In this document: positions 24,589 to 32,153 of the stretch, one piece after another | Layout: every line of letters starts with the position of its first letter | How positions within the stretch are numbered: position 1 is the first letter of the stretch | Assembly (NCBI GenBank): GCA_004554255.1 | Contig: SFNC01000007.1 | Coordinates: 1 to 36,422 of the forward strand | Reading direction: 5' to 3' | Source of the DNA: Bacteroidales bacterium | GTDB taxonomy: Bacteria > Bacteroidota > Bacteroidia > Bacteroidales > Muribaculaceae | Length of the DNA stretch: 36,422 bases | The notes under the pieces: generated by a model | Database searches by the model: none | Seen by the model: only the letters and a program-made list of their open reading frames with translations | What the model was told of the DNA's origin: nothing | Program-made: the position numbers and the translations under genes

Positions 24589-26805
24589 TCAGCGTAGTGT
24601 CCGTGGCGTGGGCGTAACAATGCGGTCGCCAAGAAATTCGGCGAACTGCGATTTTAGCGTATTCAGCTCCATAAGCTCTGTCATTGAGGACTTTACGGTT
24701 GCCATGTCTCCGGCTGCCGACGCCGTTGCAATGCGCTGTTTCACGGCATCAATCTGCGTGGTGAGTATGGCGTGCCTCAGCTCGGCCAACGCGCGCGGAA
24801 CCAGCTCGTCAAGCCGCTCCTCCTCGGTCTCCACCTTGGCGTATTTGCTGTAGATTTTGCTGAGGACGTATTTGTCGCTGACAAGGTCGGTGGCCAGGCG
24901 ACGCACCTCGTCGTTCGGGTCGTTAATAACCTGTCGCTCAATGTAATACCGGCTGAACTCGGTGCGCAGGCGGTCTATCTCGCTGTCGGTGTCTTCCTGC
25001 AGTTTCAGCTCGCGCGCGTGTATGTCGCCAAGGTCGGTGGCTTCCAGGCGTATCAGTTCTATTCCCTTGTCCATCAGCTCCTTGCGCTTTGATGCAAGCG
25101 TTGTCTCAAATTCCTTATAATCGGCCTCCCAGTTCTGCGAAATCTGCATTGCGGCATTCCATACGCGCACATGCACGGGGCTGGTAAACGTTATCCCGTC
25201 GGACGACATCTCGCTGTCGAGAAACTGCATCACGCTGAAGGAATCAGTGCCGCCATCCTCGGTCTCGAAAGTGGCGATACTCATAACGCCATAGCGCAGA
25301 ACATAGCGCAGCAGTTCGCGCTCGAAGGGCCGCATAAAGCTTTCGATGTCGGACATAGCCTTGGGCACCGGCGCTTTTTCAGGCTGAGTGGTGGCGGCGA
25401 CAACGGTCTGTGCCTCGGCAGCTTGTCCGGCAGCAGTGGTGGCGGGGGGCTCCGAGTCTACCTGTCTGTGCTGCTGTTTTTTCCAGTCGGCCTCTTTCTG
25501 CTCTTCGCGTAACTTGTCCACACTGAGGCTGATAACAGACTCCTTGATGTTGAAGCGCCGCGAGCACTCGTCCATGTATACGTTGCGCGTGATAGGGTCG
25601 GGAATCACGGAAATACTGCGCACAATATCGTTTATGGCAGAGGCGCGGCGGATGGGGTCGTTGCCGGCGTTGCCAAGCAGAATGTCGGTCTTGAAGCGAA
25701 TAAAGTCGGTCTCGTTCTCGGCGAGATAGGCTTCAACCTCCGTGTCGGTATGGCTTTGGGCGAAAGAATCGGGGTCATCGCCATCGGGCAGAGAGAGCAC
25801 CTTTACGTTTAGGCCCTGGGCAAGCAGCATGTCTATGCCGCGCAGTGACGCTTTTATGCCGGCGGCATCGGAGTCGTAAATGACTGTGACATTGGACGTA
25901 AACCGGTGTATCACACGAATCTGTTCCTCGGTGAGCGATGTGCCCGACGATGCTACCACATTCTCCACGCCGGCCTGGTGCATGGATATTACGTCCATGT
26001 AACCTTCCACAAGTATGCACTTGTCCTTGCGTCCGATGGCCTGCTTGGCCTGATACAGGCCGTACACCTCGCGACTTTTCTTGTAGATTACGCTCTCCGG
26101 CGAATTTACATACTTGGCCACGTTCTTGTCCTTGCGCAGCGTGCGCGCGCCAAAGGCCACAACGCGTCCCGACAGCGAGAACACCGGATATATCACGCGC
26201 CCGCGGTAGCGGTCGTAAATTCCGTGGTCGCCGCGTGCGCATAATCCGGTGGACAGCAGGAATTTCTCCGAGAATCCTGCCGCTGTGGCCGAATTGTAAA
26301 GGTCGTTGTTCTTCTCCAGCGCGTATCCAAGATGGAAACGCTCTATCATCTTGTCGTTTATGCCGCGCTCGCGGAAATATGCCAGACCGATGTTACGGCC
26401 GTCCTCAGTATCAGCCATTATGTGCTCGAAGTGATTCATGGCAAACTGGTTGATTGCCATCATGGATTCGCGCTCCATTTCGGCGGCGCGCTCCTCCTCG
26501 GTCTCCTCGTGCTCCTTGATTTCTATGTGATACTTATTGGCCAGCCACCGCAGTGCCTCCTGGAACGACATGGACTCAAGCTCCATCAGGAAATTTACCG
26601 GCGAGCCGCCTTTGCCACAACTGAAGCATTTGCAGATGCCGCGACTCTTGGATACCGAGAACGACGGCGTGCGCTCGTTATGGAACGGGCACAGGCCTAT
26701 GTAGTTGGCTCCGCGGCGCTTAAGCGTCACAAAGTCACTGACTACTTCTACTATGTCTGCCGCATCAAGGATGCGTCGCGTGGTGTCTCGGTCAATCTTT
26801 CGCAT
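24589..26805 (-). CDS. dnaG: DNA primase
   Basis: DnaG makes RNA primers at the replication fork. The 738-residue protein has the N-terminal CHC2 zinc finger (Cys39, His42, Cys60, Cys63), then a TOPRIM catalytic core with CILVEGYMDVISMHQAG and VIYDSDAAG, and an upstream RNA polymerase domain containing FGARTL. A Gln/Ala/Thr-rich linker around residues 440-480 separates the core from the helical C-terminal domain that should bind DnaB helicase. The C-terminal part is longer than in E. coli DnaG (581 residues), as I recall for Bacteroidetes. The start at 26805 follows the promoter element by only 8 bases, so the mRNA may have almost no leader. Confidence 0.96.
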   Translation of the reverse strand: MRKIDRDTTRRILDAADIVEVVSDFVTLKRRGANYIGLCPFHNERTPSFSVSKSRGICKCFSCGKGGSPVNFLMELESMSFQEALRWLANKYHIEIKEHEETEEERAAEMERESMMAINQFAMNHFEHIMADTEDGRNIGLAYFRERGINDKMIERFHLGYALEKNNDLYNSATAAGFSEKFLLSTGLCARGDHGIYDRYRGRVIYPVFSLSGRVVAFGARTLRKDKNVAKYVNSPESVIYKKSREVYGLYQAKQAIGRKDKCILVEGYMDVISMHQAGVENVVASSGTSLTEEQIRVIHRFTSNVTVIYDSDAAGIKASLRGIDMLLAQGLNVKVLSLPDGDDPDSFAQSHTDTEVEAYLAENETDFIRFKTDILLGNAGNDPIRRASAINDIVRSISVIPDPITRNVYMDECSRRFNIKESVISLSVDKLREEQKEADWKKQQHRQVDSEPPATTAAGQAAEAQTVVAATTQPEKAPVPKAMSDIESFMRPFERELLRYVLRYGVMSIATFETEDGGTDSFSVMQFLDSEMSSDGITFTSPVHVRVWNAAMQISQNWEADYKEFETTLASKRKELMDKGIELIRLEATDLGDIHARELKLQEDTDSEIDRLRTEFSRYYIERQVINDPNDEVRRLATDLVSDKYVLSKIYSKYAKVETEEERLDELVPRALAELRHAILTTQIDAVKQRIATASAAGDMATVKSSMTELMELNTLKSQFAEFLGDRIVTPTPRTLR

Positions 26806-26813
26806 TGCACCTG

Positions 26814-26821
26814 CAAAGTTA
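26814..26821 (-). promoter_or_regulatory. -7 promoter element for dnaG
   Basis: TAACTTTG on the minus strand. The gap to the dnaG ATG is 8 bases, implying an RNA start 1-5 bases before the start codon. Confidence 0.6.
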
Positions 26822-26894
26822 CATAAAAAAATGCGAGTTTTTTACTCCGGCAGAATAAAAAACAAGGCTTGCGCATCGATGAGCAGATGTGCGC

Positions 26895-27929
26895 CTAAAA
26901 ATATGTTTTGACGGCGAAGAGGAACTGGTCAATGAAAATGCGCTTGAAGGCAGCGATATTATTCTGCTCGTAGAACATCAGCATAGCCTTTTTGTAATCT
27001 ATCGAATCTACCGTGCGGAATGAAATCGGGCAATAGCCGTTGGCGATGAGAATACCGTTGCTCACTATTCGGGCTGTGCGCTTGTTACCGTCGGTAAATG
27101 CCTGGATGTAGCTGAGCAAAACAAGCGCAAGTAGGGCTTTCTCGAATATATTGTTTTTGCCGTTGATGAGTCGTACGGAATCTTCAAGTGCCTCGCGGAT
27201 CTGGAATTCATTGTCAAGGGGAGTGTAGTTTGTTCCGGTTATACCGACACGGCGATGGCGGATGTTTCTATCAACTCCCAATTCTTTTGTAAGCAGTGCA
27301 TGAATCTCCTCGATACGGGCAACGGTTAAATCCTTAAGATAGTCCGGCACATCAAGGATAAAGTCGAGCGCGTCCTTGTGATTGAGTAGCATCACGGCCT
27401 CCTCCTTTGTCTTTCCACTCGCCGTCTGTTTCTCTTTCAGCAGCCTTTCTGTTTCAAGCAAAGAATAAGTATTGCCCTCTATCTGAGAGGATTTCCAGGA
27501 CAAATCTATTCCGAGCCGCTCCATCTCCTTGCGGTATTCCAACTCTGACATCTCCGAAAGATGCTTACGGAAGAGTGCCTGCGCGTCGTCAAGTCGTTGC
27601 AGTTCCTCATCGGTGAATAAATCCACCATTGGAAGAGTGCCATTTATGAGCTCAAAATTGAACGATTCCTGCACCTGTCGTTCATCCACATCCTTGTCGA
27701 AATAAGTGTCAAGATTCAGCTCCATCGTCACAAGTGCCTGTGGAGTAAGTCTATAGCGCGTTGCCGGTCCGCGACCGACAACCTCAATGTGTCCTTTTAC
27801 GACACCATTGGCAATCATTCGTTTGAGTGTTGCCGGACTTGGGGGATTGGTTAAAGCCGAGCCGATTTCAGCCCGTGATGCTTCCGGATTGTAGTGTAGG
27901 AACTGGAGGATTTCTATATCTTGAGTCAT
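26895..27929 (-). CDS. Fic-family protein with N-terminal winged-helix-like domain and catalytic His replaced
   Basis: The product has 344 residues. The first 62 or so look like a winged helix-turn-helix (ILQFLHYNPEASRAEIGSAL, then SPATLKRMIANGVV, then a GRGPATRYRLT wing). The Fic domain follows, with an inhibitory-helix motif SSQIEGN (residues 147-153) matching (S/T)xxxE(G/N). The core motif reads QAFTDGNKRTAR at 276-287. The canonical HxFx(D/E)GN(G/K)R has His where Gln276 (codon 27102-27104, CAG) stands. In known Fic enzymes that His is the base for AMP transfer, so this protein may be inactive or do different chemistry; a point change or sequencing error is possible. Phe278, Asp280, Gly281, Asn282 and Arg284 are kept. 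The upstream region is AT-rich and carries an operator-like array overlapping its promoter, pointing to autoregulation. It may be a horizontally acquired island between dnaG and the phosphoesterase gene. Confidence 0.88.
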   Translation of the reverse strand: MTQDIEILQFLHYNPEASRAEIGSALTNPPSPATLKRMIANGVVKGHIEVVGRGPATRYRLTPQALVTMELNLDTYFDKDVDERQVQESFNFELINGTLPMVDLFTDEELQRLDDAQALFRKHLSEMSELEYRKEMERLGIDLSWKSSQIEGNTYSLLETERLLKEKQTASGKTKEEAVMLLNHKDALDFILDVPDYLKDLTVARIEEIHALLTKELGVDRNIRHRRVGITGTNYTPLDNEFQIREALEDSVRLINGKNNIFEKALLALVLLSYIQAFTDGNKRTARIVSNGILIANGYCPISFRTVDSIDYKKAMLMFYEQNNIAAFKRIFIDQFLFAVKTYF

Positions 27930-27942
27930 ATCAGAATGATTT

Positions 27943-28027
27943 ATCGGCTCAAAATTACTAAAATTTATTGGATTATCGGCTCAATTTTAGCCGATTTTTG
28001 CAATAATTATGCCATATTTTAGCCGAT
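27943..28027. promoter_or_regulatory. Operator-like array of four ATCGGCT half-sites
   Basis: Consensus ATCGGCTMAAAWT occurs twice forward, starting at 27943 and 27975, and twice inverted, ending at 27995 and 28027. The inner pair forms a perfect ATCGGCT-7-AGCCGAT palindrome (27975-27995). The outer half-sites are each exactly 32 bp from their inner copy, about three helical turns, so the array is symmetric. The first half-site overlaps the Fic promoter element at 27950-27957. The Fic protein's own winged-helix-like domain is the obvious candidate binder. Confidence 0.75.
27950..27957 (-). promoter_or_regulatory. -7 promoter element for the Fic gene
   Basis: TAATTTTG on the minus strand fits TAnnTTTG and lies 20 bases before the start codon at 27929. 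It overlaps the proximal ATCGGCT half-site, so a bound protein would block it. Confidence 0.55.
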
Positions 28028-28110
28028 TTTTTATTGCCTAAGGCCAGGGATGTTTTGCCATCTACATTTTCTAACCTTTGTCATGGCGTGTATATGTGGA
28101 TTATTTTTAC

Positions 28111-28118
28111 TACCTTTG
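28111..28118 (+). promoter_or_regulatory. -7 promoter element for the phosphoesterase gene
   Basis: TACCTTTG matches TAnnTTTG, 35 bases before the ATG at 28154. The leader is A-rich without a Shine-Dalgarno. Confidence 0.6.
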
Positions 28119-28153
28119 TGGTATAAATAAAAAAATAAATTTAATCCTACCCC

Positions 28154-29986
28154 ATGAAAAAAAGGTTTATTCTGTCATTGGCACTGGCTCTTATGGTATG
28201 CCTGGGTGCCATCGCTCAGAAAATAGCAGTGTTAAGCGACATCCACGTAACACCGGGCAATGATAACGAACAGGCACTGCGCCGGGCTGTTGAAGAAATC
28301 AACACGCAGAAATTCGACCTCGTCGTTGTCTGCGGAGACTTGTCCAATGAGGGCTCCGATGCCGAGCTTGCCAATGTGGACGCTATCCTCCGTGGTATAA
28401 AGCATTCGCTGTTCGTACTCCCCGGAAATCACGAGAACAACTGGAGCCAGAGTGCCACCAAGACGTTCATAGACACTTTCGGCAACGACCGTTTCGTTAC
28501 CGAGGTGGACTCGCTCGTTATCGTGGGAATCAACTGCGGACCCTTCATGAAGATGGGTGACGGACACATCAAACAGGAGGACTTGCACTGGCTGCGTAAA
28601 ACCCTCACCGAGCGCGTCGCACCCGGAAAACGCGTGCTCAGCTTCAACCATTACCCTATCCGTAAGGACGACCTTGACAACTGGGCCGACTATGCCTCTA
28701 TCCTGCTGGATTTCCCTGTGATAGGCCATATTAACGGTCACTACCATTCGTTCCGGCAGTACAATATCGGCGACATTCCCGCCGCCATGGTCCGTGCCCT
28801 TGACATGCGCGACAAGAAACCCGGCTATTCCATAGTCGAGGTTACGCCGCAGTGGACACATATTTATAATAAAGTAATAGGGCAGAACGCCGTTCCCATG
28901 CTCGCGTTTGCCAACAACACCCGCCATAAGCCTCTTAAGGCCGACAAATCAGCCGAATGGACAATGCCCGAAGGCTTTGAGATTACAAAGGTCTGGGCCG
29001 ACAGTGCCTCGGTCTTCACCCGTCTCGGCTTCGATGCCGACAATGTCTACTTCGGCACTTCGCTGGGCAACGCCCGCGCTGTAAACAAGAACTCCGGCAC
29101 CCTGGTATGGGATGTCCCCACCGGCGCATCGCTGTTCTCGCGCCCTGTGCTCACAGCTCCCGGACGCCTCGCCGTGCCTCATGCCACAGGCATCATGATT
29201 GTGGACACCAAAAACGGTAAGGTGCTGAAAAACTGGCCGAGCAAACAGGGCCCGTATGTTGCCGACGGTCTCCTCTCGGCCGACGGAAAGGCGTACGTAC
29301 AGGGCGGTTACAAACGCTTTGAGCGTCGCGACCCGCGTTCCGGAAAACTGGTCTGGAGCTACGATTCGCTCAACAATTACGCACAGGCGGCTCCCGTTAT
29401 CGCCGGCGACGAGGTTATCTTCGGCGCATGGGACACTTACCTGCGTAGCCTCTCGCTGAAAAACGGAAAGCTGAACTGGAAATGGAATAACGGCAAGTCG
29501 GCCAATATGCTCGGTCCCGGCAATGTGGTCCCCGTAGTCACCGGCGACAAGGTGATAATTGTCGCCCCGGACAGATTCATGACAGCCCTGGACCGCAAGA
29601 CCGGCCGTCAGCTCTGGCGTGACAAGAGCCACCGCTATCGCGAGGCCCTCGGTGTCAGCGAGGACGGCTCCCGCGCATACGCAAAGACTATGGACGGTGA
29701 ACTTGTGGCTGTGGACACCTCATCGCCCGAGTTCCGTGAGCTTTGGACCGTTGACATGGGTCTCGGGTACGAGCACGCACCGTGTATTGTGGTGGAAAAA
29801 GACGGCGTGGTGTATGCCGGAAGCCGCCGTGGTATTGTCACTGCCGTAGACCCTGTGGCGCAGAAGGTGCTGTGGAGCATCCCCGTAGGCGTCAGCGAGA
29901 CCAACGGCATAGACGTGGACCCCACCACCGGAGATATTTATGTGTCACTGATAGAAGGCACCATCTTCCGCATCCGCAAAATCTGA
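28154..29986 (+). CDS. Exported metallophosphoesterase fused to PQQ-like beta-propeller
   Basis: The product has 610 residues. A signal peptide (cleavage near LGAIAQ, about residue 22) leads to a calcineurin-like metallophosphoesterase domain. Metal ligands are visible as SDIH (Asp29, His31), CGDLSN (Asp62), PGNHEN (Asn92, His93), FNHYP (His166) and GHYHS (His196, His198). From about 280 to the end the chain forms a beta-propeller of PQQ-type blades with W-containing ends such as LVWDVPTGA, LVWSYDSLN, LNWKWNNGK and VLWSIPVG. The first enzyme likely hydrolyses a phosphate ester in the periplasm. The propeller probably recognises the substrate or a partner, since I see no features of a quinoprotein dehydrogenase. 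The substrate is unknown. It is a single gene; efp downstream has its own promoter-like element. Confidence 0.87.
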   Translation: MKKRFILSLALALMVCLGAIAQKIAVLSDIHVTPGNDNEQALRRAVEEINTQKFDLVVVCGDLSNEGSDAELANVDAILRGIKHSLFVLPGNHENNWSQSATKTFIDTFGNDRFVTEVDSLVIVGINCGPFMKMGDGHIKQEDLHWLRKTLTERVAPGKRVLSFNHYPIRKDDLDNWADYASILLDFPVIGHINGHYHSFRQYNIGDIPAAMVRALDMRDKKPGYSIVEVTPQWTHIYNKVIGQNAVPMLAFANNTRHKPLKADKSAEWTMPEGFEITKVWADSASVFTRLGFDADNVYFGTSLGNARAVNKNSGTLVWDVPTGASLFSRPVLTAPGRLAVPHATGIMIVDTKNGKVLKNWPSKQGPYVADGLLSADGKAYVQGGYKRFERRDPRSGKLVWSYDSLNNYAQAAPVIAGDEVIFGAWDTYLRSLSLKNGKLNWKWNNGKSANMLGPGNVVPVVTGDKVIIVAPDRFMTALDRKTGRQLWRDKSHRYREALGVSEDGSRAYAKTMDGELVAVDTSSPEFRELWTVDMGLGYEHAPCIVVEKDGVVYAGSRRGIVTAVDPVAQKVLWSIPVGVSETNGIDVDPTTGDIYVSLIEGTIFRIRKI

Positions 29987-30047
29987 CAGCAAGCACCGCC
30001 CTGCATGCCTCAATTATAAGACAACGAGGCCGCTCATGCCAAAAAAG

Positions 30048-30078
30048 TTGCATAAATCAAAAAAAAGTGGTAACTTCG
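30048..30078 (+). promoter_or_regulatory. Probable promoter for efp
   Basis: TTG at 30048-30050 and TAACTTCG at 30071-30078 are separated by 20 bases, the expected spacing of Bacteroidetes -33 and -7 boxes. The -7 element deviates by one base from TAnnTTTG. The 180-base gap upstream of efp holds nothing else I can name, and its last 50 bases are AT-rich leader. Confidence 0.5.
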
Positions 30079-30167
30079 CGGTCGCAATTGCATCCGCTAA
30101 TTAATGGCACTAACGGACTATTGCTCAGTTTGATAATTAAACAACTTAAAAATATAAACAACTTTTT

Positions 30168-30731
30168 ATGATTAACGCTCAGGACATTAAAAACGGAACT
30201 TGCATCCGCATGGATGGTCGTCTCTATTTCTGCGTCGAGTTCCTTCACGTTAAACCCGGTAAAGGCAACACTTTCATGCGCACCAAACTTAAAGACGTTG
30301 TTGACGGACGCGTACTGGAACGCCGCTTCAATATCGGTGAAAAGCTGGAGGATGTGCGCGTAGAACGCCGCCCCTATCAGTATCTCTACGCCGAAGGTGG
30401 TGACGACATTTTCATGAACAACGAAACCTACGAGCAGATTCCCATCAATAAAGAACTGGTTACCGGCGCTGCTTTCATGAAAGAAGGCGACACCGTTGAA
30501 GTTGTCAGCGACGCTTCTACCGAAACCGTTCTCTATGCCGAAATGCCCACAAAGGTAGTTCTGGAAATCACCTACACAGAGCCCGGCATCAAAGGCGACA
30601 CCGCCACAAACACCCTCAAGCCCGCAACCGTTGAGACCGGCGCAACTGTACGTGTGCCCCTCTTCGTTAACACCGGCGACAAGATTGAGGTTGACACCCG
30701 CGACGGCAGCTACGTAAAACGTATCCAGTAA
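30168..30731 (+). CDS. efp: Elongation factor P
   Basis: EF-P rescues ribosomes stalled at proline runs. The 187-residue, three-domain beta-barrel protein has the N-terminal KOW-like domain with Lys32 in the loop VKPGKGNTF, the position modified in many bacteria. The OB domains follow, with FMNNETYEQI and the C-terminal signature GDKIEVDTRDGSYVKR. The length is normal. No modification enzyme gene is nearby. It is monocistronic, with an intrinsic terminator at 30756-30798. Confidence 0.96.
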   Translation: MINAQDIKNGTCIRMDGRLYFCVEFLHVKPGKGNTFMRTKLKDVVDGRVLERRFNIGEKLEDVRVERRPYQYLYAEGGDDIFMNNETYEQIPINKELVTGAAFMKEGDTVEVVSDASTETVLYAEMPTKVVLEITYTEPGIKGDTATNTLKPATVETGATVRVPLFVNTGDKIEVDTRDGSYVKRIQ

Positions 30732-30755
30732 TACCGGGCGTACGCAACCCCCTCT

Positions 30756-30798
30756 ACGGCAGAGCAGGCTTTTCCCGCTCTGCCGTTTCATTTTTTTT
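30756..30798 (+). terminator. Intrinsic terminator after efp
   Basis: A perfect 10-bp stem (ACGGCAGAGC, 30756-30765, with its complement 30777-30786) with an 11-base loop is followed by TTCA and an eight-T run (30791-30798). Confidence 0.85.
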
Positions 30799-30845
30799 AC
30801 GCCGGAATGTAATTTTTTGGCCCCTCTTGCGTCTAACAGGTAATC

Positions 30846-31349
30846 ATGGAAAAGAAAGCAGACAAGGAAAAACGTTTTTTGGATATTCTGCGCCGTTACG
30901 ATGGCGTGGTGCGACGTGTCTGCTTTATGTACGTCGGGCAGCAATATCTGTTCGACGACCTTTACCAGGAGACGATGGCGAACCTGTGGCGTGGGCTGGA
31001 CTCGTTTCGCGGCGAGGCCGAGCTTTCCACATGGATTTACCGCACCACCGTAAACACGTGTATTTCGTGGATTCGCTACAACCGGCGCCACGCCGGCCAT
31101 GCCGACATTGACCAGGCGGCCTACCTCGTTGCCGGTGACGATGAATCGGACTACGAATTCGTGAAACTGATGTACTCATTTATCTCAAGGCTCGACCCCA
31201 TAGAGAAAGCTATTGTGATGATGAGGCTTGACGATAAATCCTACGACGAGATCGCCGAGGTTACCGGCCTGTCGCGCAGCAATGTGGCGACACGGCTGCA
31301 CCGCGCAAAAGAAAAAATGAAAACCATGACAGAAGGGATAGAATTATGA
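30846..31349 (+). CDS. ECF-type RNA polymerase sigma factor
   Basis: The 167-residue sigma-70 family protein contains only regions 2 and 4. Region 2 (about 10-80) includes FDDLYQETMANLWRG, with STWIYRTTVNTCISWIR as the -10 recognition part. Region 4 (about 105-158) includes SYDEIAEVTGLSRSNVATRLHRAKEKM, a helix-turn-helix for -35 recognition. Its target genes are not visible. Its stop codon overlaps the start of the next gene by 4 bases (ATGA), the usual layout of a sigma/anti-sigma pair. No clear TAnnTTTG promoter lies in the short gap after the efp terminator, so it may recognise its own promoter. Confidence 0.9.
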   Translation: MEKKADKEKRFLDILRRYDGVVRRVCFMYVGQQYLFDDLYQETMANLWRGLDSFRGEAELSTWIYRTTVNTCISWIRYNRRHAGHADIDQAAYLVAGDDESDYEFVKLMYSFISRLDPIEKAIVMMRLDDKSYDEIAEVTGLSRSNVATRLHRAKEKMKTMTEGIEL

Positions 31350-31912
31350 ATACGCAAAAAGATACCATAGATAATCTGCAGGCGGTGAAGGACCGCTGGA
31401 AGAACCTTGACAAAAAGTCTTCGGCTCCCGATGCCGAGACGATTCGCCGTGCCGCAAAACGCGTCACCGAGCGGCAGAAGCTCGCCGATACTTTTCAGAG
31501 GCTTGCTTTGATAGGTTTCCTTATGCCGTGCCTGTCTCATGCGCTAAGAGAATCGGGGCTGAGCATGACTACCGTTGCGGTGTATTCGGTTTTCGGTGTC
31601 ATTGCCGGAATATGCTCCCTGCTGTTATGTATTCGGATAAAAAAGATTGACTACATCAACGTCCCCACAATCGACGCCATAGAGCAGATTACCCGCGTGG
31701 AAAAGACCCATCGCATACAGCAGAGGATAAGTATGTCAATAGGGTTGATAATAGTCGCCATGCTGCTGTACGAGTTCTGGAACGCCAACGATATTTTTCT
31801 GTTCTACGGTGCGCTCTGCGGTGCGCTGATAGGCATGGCGATAGGCCTCACAATCCGCTACCGCATCCGTCGCTCCTTCAAGGCATGGAAGGACTCGTTT
31901 GACATAGAGTAG
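31346..31912 (+). CDS. Membrane protein, putative anti-sigma factor
   Basis: This 188-residue protein overlaps the sigma factor gene by 4 bases, implying coupled translation. The N-terminal 45 or so residues are charged and helical and cytoplasmic in likely topology. About four hydrophobic segments follow (near 51-67, 75-97, 128-145 and 150-170), with a charged loop between the second and third and a basic C-terminal tail. I do not recognise a named anti-sigma domain. The call rests on position next to an ECF sigma factor and on a soluble N-terminus attached to membrane segments. It could instead be an unrelated sensor or stress protein. Confidence 0.65.
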   Translation: MNTQKDTIDNLQAVKDRWKNLDKKSSAPDAETIRRAAKRVTERQKLADTFQRLALIGFLMPCLSHALRESGLSMTTVAVYSVFGVIAGICSLLLCIRIKKIDYINVPTIDAIEQITRVEKTHRIQQRISMSIGLIIVAMLLYEFWNANDIFLFYGALCGALIGMAIGLTIRYRIRRSFKAWKDSFDIE

Positions 31913-31972
31913 GTTTTACGGGCGCTTGTGCCCGTGGAACAAATTGCCGTAAAGACAAGGTGTGCCGCGTTG

Positions 31973-31980
31973 TAACTTTG
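31973..31980 (+). promoter_or_regulatory. First promoter-like element upstream of the M3 peptidase gene
   Basis: TAACTTTG matches TAnnTTTG and lies 173 bases before the peptidase start. A short inverted repeat ACGGGC/GCCCGT (31918-31935) lies just after the upstream gene. The 241-base gap also contains a second copy of the element at 32062. Confidence 0.45.
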
Positions 31981-32061
31981 CGGCATTAATCTATTTAATC
32001 TATTTAACAATTTTTGTGGGCGACAGGCGGTACGGTGTGTGCTAATGTCATGTTTTTTGCG

Positions 32062-32069
32062 TAACTTTG
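32062..32069 (+). promoter_or_regulatory. Second promoter-like element upstream of the M3 peptidase gene
   Basis: TAACTTTG, 84 bases before the peptidase start and 89 bases downstream of the first copy. It is the likelier main promoter. Confidence 0.55.
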
Positions 32070-32153
32070 CGTTTAGGTTATCTATTTTGTTGGATAACAC
32101 CGAATAACGTCCGATACGGACTTTTTGTGAATTATGATAACTGATTATTATCA

